Source of the DNA: Vitrella brassicaformis
Lineage: Eukaryota > Sar > Vitrellaceae
Assembly: GCA_001179505.1 (NCBI GenBank)
Contig: CDMY01000212.1
Coordinates: 96,693-155,921 of the forward strand
Length of the DNA: 59,229 nucleotides
Direction of reading: 5' to 3'
The translations under genes were made by a program, and so were the position numbers. Shown in pieces: positions 33,287 through 43,355 of the stretch. The notes under the pieces were generated by a model that worked only from the letters and a program-made list of their open reading frames with translations, was not told where the DNA came from and ran no database searches. Position 1 is the first letter of the stretch, and every line of letters begins with the position of its first letter.

Positions 33287-34080
33287 ATGAATACGCTCAT
33301 GCATTGCATTTGGGTCTTGTGGTCATCTCCCCGCATTCAGCCATGCACGGACTCTTTCTTTCTTCTTGTTCTCTTGATGAATGTCGCTCAGCGAGTGAGG
33401 GCGTGTGTGGCTGCAGCGGCGTGGAGGTGCTGCTTGAGCCACCGGTACTCACCCAAACTGACGAGACACAAATACACACAGACAGGGAGAGACACGCAGG
33501 CACTTCAGTGCACTCCTTCCCATCTGTCCATCTGCCCGGCTGACCAGGGCCAGTCGGCGTCGCATTCGGCGGCCTTCTTGCGTTTGGCCTTTACAGTGCA
33601 CACACAACACAACACACGCACATACGTATGGGACCATGGGTGTGTGTATGCGGCGAGTGTGGTTTGTGGTACATACGTCATCGGATGCGTCGTGTGCCAA
33701 GGTGATGTTGGTGCAGACGCCTTTGTAGCCCTCGGGCGGCAAACAGGTCACGCCGCCTGCTGTCACGCCCGCGTCCATCCAGTCGATCGGGCATCTGAAA
33801 TTGCACACACAGAAGGAAGGCACACACATGATGAAGTATAACTTTCTTCTTAGCTTATTCAGTGTCTGTCGCTACGTGCGGCGTAACGTGCCTGCTGGTG
33901 TAGTCGCGAGTGCATGTCTTGCGTGAGAGACAAGGGAAGTCCAGCTCACACTCATACGCCGCGCTCGCCACGCTGGCGGGCGGCAGGTCGGTGAAAGATC
34001 GGCGGGTTGGGCAGGCTGCGAAGCCGCGGGCCGGCAGGTAGACAGAGAGGGGGGCGAGGCACGTGCCGTCACTCAGGTGC

Positions 34081-34935
34081 CGCCAGGCGAGCGGACATTT
34101 GGCCGAGAAGTTCCGCTCACACAGTGAAGCGCACGGCCAAGCGACGAAGCAAACGATCTCGAAGTTCTCCTTGATCTCGTTGTCGAAGCCCGTCAGATTG
34201 GCGTACCTGCCGGACGGACACGACAAGACACACGTGTAATGCGTGCAGTGCATTGGGGCGTCTCTGTGTGATGTGTGGGATGGAGTGGGCCACTGACTTA
34301 CATGGGACACGGCCCGGTGTAGATGTTGGGGTTGGCGTGGCAGATGGAGTCCCCCTCATCGTGCCAGTATTCGGGACACACCTACACAGATACACATACA
34401 AGGGCGTGTTGGTGTGTCTCTCTGCATGCTTGTCTTCTTGTTTGTTCCACTCTTACCGATGACTAGTCTCGCGCGCACGAGAGACGCCGGCATGGCCACC
34501 GCACACCTGCATGTAGACGGACGGTTGCACATGTCGAAGTGTCTTGCTCAGTGCACTGACTGACCGCATTTCTGTGCGAATGCGTGTTTGTCTTGCAAAG
34601 AGAAGGCGGCGAACTGCACCTTGGCGTCGCATTGGTCAAAGTCAGCTGGCGCCACACACAGCCCGCCGGACACATGGCGCCAGCTGCAAGGATGTATCAT
34701 GAAGACAGATAGATCAGTGTGTGTGTGTGTGTGTTTGTTGGGGAGCATTACCCCGCTGGACAAGTGCGCTCCCAATCCGTTCCTCGCGGACATTGTTCGG
34801 GCAGGCATGGGTAGTTGTCCTCGCACGCGATGCTCCAGGACTCCTTCTGCTCGTCGCTCATCTGAGCCATGCCTCGCTGCTTGCGCTCGCAGGGACCACT
34901 GTAGGATGGCTTCGCCCAGCACTAAAGTGACACAC
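34081..34935 (-). repeat. Right arm of a large inverted repeat
   Basis: This is the reverse complement of 32404-33259, separated from it by about 820 bases that contain the last two domains of the minus-strand CPW-WPC gene. Differences include the TAC/TAG change at 34463-34465, a Leu/Ile change in FDNE(L/I)KENF, and Asp/Asn in CER(D/N)FSAKC. Confidence 0.9.
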
Positions 34936-35342
34936 CCGGGAAATAAATACATGCAGTGACACACACGTCATGCCATGCAGCCATTGGATGGCACTACCTG
35001 GGTGGAGACAGGGAAGAAGGACTTTGAACACTGGACGGGGTAGTCACGCTGGCACTCTGACGGGAAATCAGTCGGCTCAGCCAGCATCTTGTCGAGGGCC
35101 TCTTGCTTGAGCTCAGTTGGCTGTCGATGCATCAGAGATTGGTGCATGCAGACGCGATGGGTGGCTGTGTGTGGATCTCCACCTGTTCGCGCTTTTCGAG
35201 TGTCTCCTTGAGCGCATCGATCTCTTTTCTCTTCATCTCGTCCTGCGGGAACGATGGATGCACACAGCGTGTGTAATCTGTGTGCGTGTGTGTTTTACGC
35301 CTTGTGGGTCGTCTCCCAGCATGTCTGACTCACTAAACGTCT

Positions 35343-35381
35343 CTGAATGATCACAGACAGACAGACAGACAGACAGACAGA
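35343..35381. repeat. CAGA tetranucleotide array
   Basis: About nine CAGA units lie in an intron of the five-domain CPW-WPC gene. On the coding strand they read as TCTG. Confidence 0.85.
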
Positions 35382-35836
35382 AGGTGAGACACGCGTGTAT
35401 TCACGGACAATCTGTGGTTGTTTGTGTGTGTTGGTGCCTTCAGCGCTGATGATTGCTGAGAGGGGCCCTCCGATTTTGCTCGAGCGGCGCTTGTCTGCGT
35501 CGGTCTGCGGCGGCGCCTTGAAAGGCGGATTCTCTTCACAAAACACACAACCAGTACAACGACATGCATGGGAGGCATTTTGATCGTACCTTTGTGGAAC
35601 TGTGCCTCAGCTGCACCCTCAGCGCCCCTCAGTGCAGTGGCCGCGTTCGTGCCGATTGCATCTGTTTCCTTGTCGAGCTCCATCGGACTTTCCTTGGTGC
35701 TGCCGGGCTCATCTGCGGATGTGTCGATCGGGATGGTGGCTTTCGATGGTTTGAATGGCTGTCTCTTGAGGATGGACACGCTGGACACGCAATGAGCGGT
35801 GGCCGCAATGAGACACAGAAGCAGCAGGCGCACCAT

Positions 35837-36262
35837 CGTGTCTCGCTCCCTGGTGTCTTTGCCTCAGCGCGGTCTCTCTGTCTCTCTTTAATTTCCGTGT
35901 GGTGTGTACTGCGCCACGTACTAATACACACACATACAATACATCCAGGAACATTTCATTCAGCCAGGTAAGGTAAAGCGCCTCGATCATCGTCAGTGTC
36001 TCACACGTGCACGTCACCCTCATTGCCATCATTGCCTGCTTGTCTTGTCTGTCGTGTCTCGGGATGAATTAGGTCACTCACTCACTCAGCGACTCACTCA
36101 CTGGCAAGTGAGTCCACATGCATCGCATCGCATCTATGCGTCACTCTGCTTGAATCTCGTGAATGCATTCTGGACGAGAGTGGTCTTGGCGACGAGCGGG
36201 TGGTCCGGACACACACTCTTCAGCCGACTGCACAATCACAATCACAATCACACGCAGGTCAG
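35837..36262. other. Intergenic region
   Basis: This short spacer holds the 5' flank of the minus-strand CPW-WPC gene and the 3' flank of the coatomer epsilon gene. No other feature is seen. Confidence 0.5.
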
Positions 36263-37619
36263 TCAGTCAATCACCCATTCATCAAATCGATCGTCGATGA
36301 GATGAGTGACATTGCTCGCCCACTTGTAGCACTGCTCTGCGTCCTCGTCCTTCCTCAGGTGACGATACACCGCTATCAGATTCGCCAACGTGGGAATGTC
36401 GTCACCATTCTGTTGCTGTGCTCGTTGGAGGTCTTCGAGCGCCTCCTGCCAGTTGGAGCGGGCCATGTTGGCGACCGCCTTGCCGTTCAGCAGCTGCACC
36501 GAACCCAGCGACTTGCTCTCGTCAGCTGCACACGCACATACACACATACAAGCATGCAACCATCCCTTCCCCACACACAGACGTGGTGGTGGATGCCATG
36601 CTCACCGTCCTCGGTTTCCGTCGGGTACTGTGCTTGCACGTCGCAGTATGTCAGATAAGCCTCCTGGTAGTTGCCCGTCCCTGAGAGAGATGAGATGCAT
36701 GTGGTGTGGATGGCCAGCCGCCATTACAGGAGGACGGACTCACCCTGGTTGACCCAGCACGACGCGAGTTTCGTCACGGCCGCATCCTCGTTGGTCGAAC
36801 TCTGACACACACAGACATGCAAAGACACACAAGGGAGCCATTCAGCCATCACGCACGGAGTGACTGACTGCGCGTGAGCGCATACCATTTGCTCCAGTTT
36901 CTGCTCGGCGAGGTCTACGCGGTCCATCAGCATGAGTATCTGGATGTGGAGCGCCTGCCTGCAGACACACAAAATGCAGACACACAGAGAGGCAGACGCC
37001 CGTTGAGAGAGAGAGAGAGCCACCAGGTGGCAGGCAATATTGATTGCTTACATCTCGAGTGTGGGGGTCTGCAGTGTCTCTTGCACGGCCTTCTGCAGGT
37101 CGTCAGAACCAGCCAATAACGCCGCGCTCAGATACTGCGCCGTGGCATCCTTGCTGGACTCACTCAGCTGCTTCACACCCTCCAGCAGCTCCCTCTTCGC
37201 ACCCTCCTCCGTCTGAGGGACACACACACAAACAAACGAACCACAATATGGTTCCTGTCTTGCGCACAGGTCAGGCTCACCGTTTGTGCATATTTGGCTG
37301 CGATGGCGACTGCCTGCAGTGAGGGCGACGCGGCGGTTTCCCACTGCCTGATGGTGGCGAGATCTCCCATGGCGACCTTGGCCCTTGCCACGAGTGCGTC
37401 CCTCTCGGCCATGGCCATGTCGTTGTTGGGGAAGGAGCCCTCGGCGAGGCTGATGGCCTTGTCGTAATTGCCCACATAAAAGTGATCACGGGCCTGTGTG
37501 TGAGATAGACAACAAACATACACAACAAACAGGACAGTCAAAGGAAGGAGCAGCAGACGAGAGACAGAAGCTTTGCCTGCCTACTGTCTGCCTACTTGCG
37601 TCAGCTCGTCCTCGTCCAT
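36263..37619 (-). CDS. COPE: Coatomer subunit epsilon (epsilon-COP)
   Basis: This subunit of the COPI coat stabilises alpha-COP on Golgi-to-ER vesicles. The ATG at 37619 starts MDEDELTQ, and the next exon gives ARDHFYVGNYDKAISLAEG, matching the family N-terminus (FYIGxYQQCI). Further exons follow in order: SPSLQAVAIAAKYAQT, GVKQLSESSKDATAQYLSAAL, QALHIQILMLMDRVDLAEQKL, SSTNEDAAVTKLASCWVNQG, GNYQEAYLTYCDVQAQYP, LLNGKAVANMARSNWQEAL and IPTLANLIAVYRHL, ending FDEWVID and TGA. These are the TPR-like helices of epsilon-COP, including the conserved LLNGxAxxxMxxxxWxEAxxxL block. The total is about 300 residues, the usual length. No defects are seen. The upstream exon of eight codons was chosen because its donor phase and the family alignment agree. 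Confidence 0.92.
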
Positions 37620-38775
37620 CTTGACGCACAAGGAGCTTAGGACAGTCCGCGGGTTGAGCAAGCAACCCTGCACTCGAAACCCTACTGTTTCACCTGTCAA
37701 GTTTGGCGGCTTCTGTGATGGTTGTAGGAGGTTGACATTCACTTAGCCTTGACAAAGGAAAGATGGCAGTGTTCATCGCACGCAGCATAGGCCTCCAACA
37801 GGGCGGGCAAGCGCTCTCTCCCCGGCCTCGGTGACACAATGGGCATGCAATGCAGACACTCACACCACAAGCAGCGCACAGACAGACACCCACGGCAAGT
37901 CAGTCACTCAGGATCTACAAGATGGCAGCCAGCCCACGCACTCGCACTCTCCCTCACTCCCACACACAAACGCAATCCAATTGTCGGTCGATCCGTCTTC
38001 AGTCTGTCCCTCGGGGGATCAAAAAGATGAGCCCAATCGCCCGTGAGCCAGACACCCCTCCCTCGCAACACACTTTGCACAACCGACACGTCCACACACG
38101 GCACGACACGAACAGCAGCAGCCCAGCCTGACAGTGACACTCACCCAGTGAAGCAATGAATGGCTCACGCACGCACGCACGCACGATGGATGGATGCTTC
38201 AGGCAGGCAGATGCAAAAACACTTATCGTTCCCCGACCGAGTAGCTACTGCTTGCCCGCCTCCGATACGACAGACTTGCCTGCCTCCCTGTCTGAGATTC
38301 TTGCCACCCCGTCGGCTCCCGCCTTCTCTGGTCAAACACCACCGAACGACACACAACAAGACAGACAGACGGCTAGGTGCGCACTGGTCATAAACCAGTG
38401 CAGTGCACGGCGGTCGCTGCCTTGCAGAGCTTGCAGGCTGGCTGTCAGAGAGAGGGGGACGGGAGAGGGGAGTGAATGAGCAGACAGGTCGGGAGAGGAG
38501 AGAAGTGCTACAGGGGAAAAGATTCGATCACCCAGTCAGTCAGTCAGTCAGCCAGTCAGTCGACCACCCAACCCACACGCAGTGTCAGCCACTTAGTTAT
38601 CACCACACCACACGCACACGCACCCAAAAGCAGCCACCCGCCCGCCCGTCCAGGAAGTCACAATGAATGAAATGCAGCCGACCGCAACACGACCAACCGA
38701 CCGACCACCCAGTCTGTGGCCGAAGTGCACTCGCGATGGCGATGGCTGCTCGTGGCTGTCTGTCACGGTGTCCTC
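37620..38775. other. Intergenic region
   Basis: No gene is recognised between the coatomer gene start and the eIF1 stop. The stretch has CA-rich patches, ACGC repeats near 38168-38183, and CAGT repeats near 38535-38562. Open frames here are short and of low complexity. Confidence 0.6.
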
Positions 38776-39004
38776 TTAGGCGCCGTGCACCTTGACGTGC
38801 TCCTTCTCCACCAGACCCTCGCTGATCAGGAACTCAGCTATCTTGTGCCTGCGCCATTCATTCACAAGCCAAGCACAACAAACGTGTGTGTGAGGAAAGA
38901 GCGCCTCTCTCTGGGTCGTGTGTGACTCACCGGTGGTCGCCCTGCACCTGGATCACATGCCCTAGTTCAGGGTCATCGACGATCGTGCCATTGCAGTTGA
39001 AGTT

Positions 39005-39052
<48 letters not shown>

Positions 39053-39428
39053 CCATGAGCGCGTGCCACGTGCCGACTGACATTCGTACCTTCTTGAAGG
39101 CCTTGAGGAGTTTTTTGTAGTCGAATTGTGTGGAGAGTCCCTGAATGGTGGTCAGAGACTTCCGGCCGTTGCGCTGCTGATTGCGAATGTGGACGTAGTT
39201 GGCACCACCTCCAGGCAGGGAATCTCCAACACCATCGGCGCCTTCGTCAGCAAAGGGATCTGATGGACAGACGGACGAATCAAGCAAGTCACCACACACA
39301 ATCAGACAGACAGATCGACATTAAGACACACGTGGGTCAGGTTAGAGGTGAGGAAGCTGCCCGTGCCCGTCTCGCGTGGGTGCTCTCTTACCGATGCCGC
39401 CCAGTTTACCGAGGGTATCGACGCTCAT
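38776..39428 (-). CDS. SUI1: Translation initiation factor eIF1 (SUI1)
   Basis: eIF1 binds the 40S subunit near the P site and enforces start-codon choice. Exon 1 (39428-39392) encodes MSVDTLGKLGGI. Later exons give DPFADEGADG, NYVHIRNQQRNGRKSLTTIQ, FDYKKLLKAFKK, NFNCNGTIVDDPELGHVIQ and GDHRHKIAEFLISEGL, ending KEHVKVHGA with TAA. This is 117 residues, the normal eIF1 size, and the QQRNGRK loop and CNGT/VIQxQGD blocks are diagnostic. An intron with CA and GAGA repeats (39007-39050) divides the domain after FKK. The gene starts 593 bases from the coiled-coil gene on the other strand. Confidence 0.96.
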
Positions 39429-40021
39429 GCAAGCAGATAACCTGAGTGAGACACGACAACACACATCATCACCGCCCGTCCCCAGCACATGTGATTGAGA
39501 CACTCCATGCAAGGCACCAAGCAAGCATCCTCCCGCACCACTGCCTCCCCCACACCCACACACACCGTCCTGTCTTCCCCCCTGCCCCTCTCTCGCCCGC
39601 CTCCTAGCCAGAGAGGCACACTATGCTGGCGGAACGGCCACTGACGGTCTTCTGACTGTGCGCACGGCACCCCTCCTGCCTCCCCGTCGCCCTGTGTCCC
39701 CTCTCTGACTACACGTGTGTGTGTACGTGCCCACCTTCTGTGTGTGATAGGACTCCGCCCGCTGGGATGCTCTTCGAACGCGAACTCGCTGGTACTCTAG
39801 TACTTCGACAGCCGAGGCGATAGAAAGGAACAGAAACTCACGTAGACAGACAGGTAGCTGCAATTGGCGAGCTATCTTGCGAGCCGAAGTGCGAGCTTCA
39901 CGACAGGAATGCGTACTTCGCAGCATTCGAGTTAATTAGCGAGTCTGCAGCACTCTGACTAGCCTACGGCTGCCCTCACTCGAACTCTCACAGTCGGCAC
40001 TTCCAGGACGTTCTGACCTCC
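39429..40021. other. Spacer between divergent genes (eIF1 and coiled-coil gene)
   Basis: No open frame with family features is seen. The region from about 39,780 contains repeated GCGAGC and TTCGCAG words and a stretch with T/A-rich islands before the plus-strand ATG. It probably holds both promoters. Confidence 0.45.
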
Positions 40022-40863
40022 ATGACCGCCTATGTGGCCCACGCCGGACGTCCAATATTGGACAGCGGCGCCGCCCGGAAGCCCACCCGGCCCCAGCACC
40101 CCAGAGGCTCTCCTCCCAAGGCCGCACACCCCGCACACAAACCGCAAGCGGCACCCGACCAGCCACGGCTGCTGAAGCCCGTCCAAGTGGACGACTGGGC
40201 GACGCTGACAGCGCTCGACAAGCAGGATGCACTGCGTCAGGACTTGAGGCGGCGCATCGAGTTGGTCAAGGCCAGCATGGAGGTGGGCTCTCAAGAGACG
40301 AGGGCGGAGGTTGAGCACTGGAAGGAGAGGATAACGGAGCTCAGGATGGGGGAGGGGGAGGAGCATCGCGGACGGAGGGAGGAGAAAGACACCCTCGTCA
40401 GCGCCATCAACGAGTGTAAAGGTGGGTGAGCGATCTCTGCCAGGCAAACAGGCCTTCCATCTCTGTGTCTTGTGTTGTGTTGTGTATGTCAGCTCGGCAG
40501 GCGAAGCAACGGGCCTTGCTGGCTGAGCGTGAGCGCACTCTGGCGGCCATCCGAGAGGCCAATCAGGCCAAGAAAGCCGCCCTCGCCCACACCCGCGCCA
40601 CCGTCCTCGAGCCCGCCCGCCACCACAACCGGTGTCTGGCCCACGACCTGCAGCAGAAAAGGCACCAGAACAACCACCAGGCCGAGGAGGACACGCAGCG
40701 GCGCGCGCGGGACAAGGACCTGAGCAGCGTGAGCCGGAAGCGCGATGCTGTCGAGTGGCTGCGGCACATGGTGATGGATGAGGAGACGTCGCTGAATGTG
40801 CTGCATGCCATTGAGAGAAAGCTGCTGGAGCACCACTTTAATAGCCGCCGGCCGCGGAAATAG
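40022..40863 (+). CDS. Coiled-coil protein, unknown function, 256 residues
   Basis: Two exons (40022-40421, 40493-40863) join in phase. After a Pro/Ala-rich N-terminus, a long run of heptad-like, charged sequence starts at LTALDKQDALRQDLRRRIEL. It includes EVEHWKERITELRMGEGEEH, ARQAKQRALLAERERTLAAI and KAALAHTRATV, then LQQKRHQNNHQAEEDTQR. It closes with the helix DAVEWLRHMVMDEETSLNVL and the basic end SRRPRK. There is no signal or membrane segment. The layout resembles cytoskeletal or flagellar coiled-coil proteins, but I recognise no named family. Confidence 0.72.
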
Positions 40864-43355
40864 CCGGGCGACGGCCGTCTATCACATGCCCCCGCACGAC
40901 CATCAGCAGCTGCACCAGCACCAGCACCAGCATCACGGAGAGAGAGGGGCGGCGGCAATGCGCAGCAGTGATATCGGCCAATCCTGCGGACAGGTATGGG
41001 GGTCTCTGTAACACCCAGAGGCTGTGCGTGTCTGTTCGTGTGTCGGCTGAGTGTCATGGCTGTGTGCCGTGGCTGATTGATATCAATGGCCGGCCCTCTT
41101 TCTTTCAAGAGAGAGCGAGTATTGCGTGCTGCGTGCCGTGCGTGGTATCATCAGGGGGGCCCTGCCCTCCCTCTTGTGCTGTCTGTGTGCGTGTAAATAC
41201 CTATCTGTTTTTCGGAAGGTGGCGAGTGTGGCCATGTGGCCAGCGGCGGTTGTGTTAACCCTGTTAGGTGAGGCCCCTCTCTCTCTCTCTGTCTTACCAC
41301 TGAGTGCTGAATTGCGTGCGTAGCTTTGCCTCACTGTCTGCCTGTCTGCCTGGGACACACACGGTGTGGTACGTTTTTGTGTGTGATGGCACATGACTGC
41401 GATCGCATGGGACACTGATTGATGCCTGGCCTGAGTGGGTAAGATTTCACTTCTTGCCGCCCTGCCCTGTGTGTGCCGGGATGATCGATCAATCAGCCAA
41501 GACACGTCCCACCAACAAACACACCACACCATACCGCCACCACACCACATCACGCAACGCAACGGAACACGCCCAATCAGTCAAAACTCCCCCAAACAAG
41601 ACAAGACAACATGAGACAACACAAACATTCAAAGGGCGAAGCGAGTGTGCAGGTGAATGCATGCAGCGGGGAGGGGGGGAGGGGGCGGGGGGCATACACA
41701 CATCCACACATGCACCCTCAGACAGACAAGACACAGGAAGGGCAAGTTGGGGGGGGGGGGGGNNNNNNNNNNNNNNNNNNNNNNNNNNNNNNNNNNNNNN
41801 NNNNNNNNNNNNNNNNNNNNNNNNNNNNNNNNNNNNNNNNNNNNNNNNNNNNNNNNNNNNNNNNNNNNNNNNNNNNNNNNNNNNNNNNNNNNNNNNNNNN
41901 NNNNNNNNNNNNNNNNNNNNNNNNNNNNNNNNNNNNNNNNNNNNNNNNNNNNNNNNNNNNNNNNNNNNNNNNNNNNNNNNNNNNNNNNNNNNNNNNNNNN
42001 NNNNNNNNNNNNNNNNNNNNNNNNNNNNNNNNNNNNNNNNNNNNNNNNNNNNNNNNNNNNNNGGGGGGGGTGAGGGTGGGGGCTGGGGGAACGAAACGAA
42101 CACGAACACACACAGCCACAAAAAGGTCATTCATGTGTGTTTGTTGATTGGGGGGGTGTGGTGGTGGCTGGCTGGCTGGCTGGCTACTCATCCATCTCTC
42201 TCTCTCACTGGTACTCGTGAGCAACAACTTTCTACAACAGAGACAGACACCGATAAAGGACCCGCGCGCCAATCTTGAGGGACAACGAGGGAGGGAGAGC
42301 GGGACGATCCCTAGCAAAGGTAGACAGACAGACAGACGGACGGACAGACAGAGAGGTTGCATATTCCACAGACGACAGACAGAGCGTTAAGAAGCGTTAG
42401 GACACAGATATGAACGATGCTATGATGCAGACAGAATATCACACAAAGCATAATATTATCCATACGCACTGATGATCAGTCAGTCGAGTGAGTGAGTGAG
42501 TGAGTGAGTGGGGGTGGATCGACGACACGGCCGACAACAGTCAGTACTGACACACACGGGTTCTAGAAGGTGCAAGATGCAGGCAAGTCGTGCAGTGGGC
42601 GCATCGCATCGCCCGAGAGGTTTGAAAGCGTGTCAGGCCGCCGTACACATGGCTCCCCTCTCTCACACGCACACGCACATACACATGCACACGCACCCTA
42701 CTACCCTTGACATCGCTCCACAGCACACCACATCACACCACACCACACCATCGTCAGTCAGTTCAAAAGGTTCAAACAACAGCCTTATGGATACAATTCA
42801 TGTCCCTATGTGTCGGGAAAACTCTGCCCTGGTGGGCGGGGGAGTGACTGAGTGAGTGAGTCAGTCGCGGGCAGGAAAGATACATACATCGGGACGCACA
42901 ACAACACAAGAGCACAAGCGGAGAAAAATACTAGATGAGTGTGTGTGTGTGTGGGTATAGAAACAAACAAACAGACAGACAGAGACGTACACATGAAGGA
43001 AGGTGGGCAGGCAGGCAGGTAAGTGTAAGTGTCTCTCGGGGGGCTGGGTGTGGGTGGTGTGTGGTGTCTGTCTAGCTAGACGGAAAAACGGTTCGCAGGT
43101 TCTTTCCTCCCTCCCTGGCTCCCTCCCTGCGTCATATCAGGTTACTTACCTTTCCCGCCACGTTCAGGTATATTCATCCCCATCTATTGATGCCATCCAT
43201 CCACGCGTCTGTTCCATTCGTCTCTCTCTCTCTCTCTCTCTCAGCCTCCACAGTCAAGTCAACAACAGGCAGACTCAGACACGGCCACAGTCAGCAAGCC
43301 AGTGGGGCAATGAGTCGATCGGTTGGTCGCATCCCACATCCCCCAACCATCCCAT
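40864..43355. other. Long intergenic region containing an assembly gap
   Basis: No gene is supported in about 2.5 kb. It carries TCTC, CAGA, GAGT (42484-42511) and CA/TG repeats and a 300-base run of N. Open frames that span the N run are artefacts. Confidence 0.6.
41763..42062. other. Assembly gap of exactly 300 N
   Basis: A run of 300 N is flanked by 14 G residues on the left and 8 G on the right. The round length suggests a placeholder, so true distance and content are unknown. Confidence 0.99.

Larger units (their letters stand above)
33297..35836 (-). pseudogene. CPW-WPC family secreted protein with five domains, interrupted by an in-frame TAG
   Basis: The ATG at 35836 starts a signal peptide (MVRLLLLCLIAATAHCVSSV). 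Two linker exons, a Lys/Glu helix (DEMKRKEIDALKETLEKRE) and five CPW-WPC domains follow. Domain marks are CWAKPSYSGPC; CPAGWRHV with VRWPC; CPEYWHDEG with AWPC; CPLAWRHLSDGTC with ELDFPC; CPIDWMDAG with DADWPC. These modules occur on ookinete and other surface proteins in apicomplexans. The fifth domain is joined over a GC-AG intron (AG|GCACGT, exon end 33892). In the exon with LSCARD the next codon is TAG (34463-34465), where the opposite copy has TAC (Tyr). Thus the full-length gene carries a nonsense codon in domain three, from a single-base change. It may be a pseudogene, an allelic variant or an assembly error. The last exon (TGGSSSTSTPLQPH to KCNA) is Ser/Glu-rich. Confidence 0.82.

Noticed and set aside
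33287-33841. Plus-strand frame after the truncated CPW-WPC copy
   Set aside because: It lies antisense to the last exons of the minus-strand CPW-WPC gene, which fit the domain pattern much better.
41454-42278. Long open frames across the N gap on both strands
   Set aside because: They are open only because N codons are not stops; flanking sequence is simple repeat and lacks protein features.
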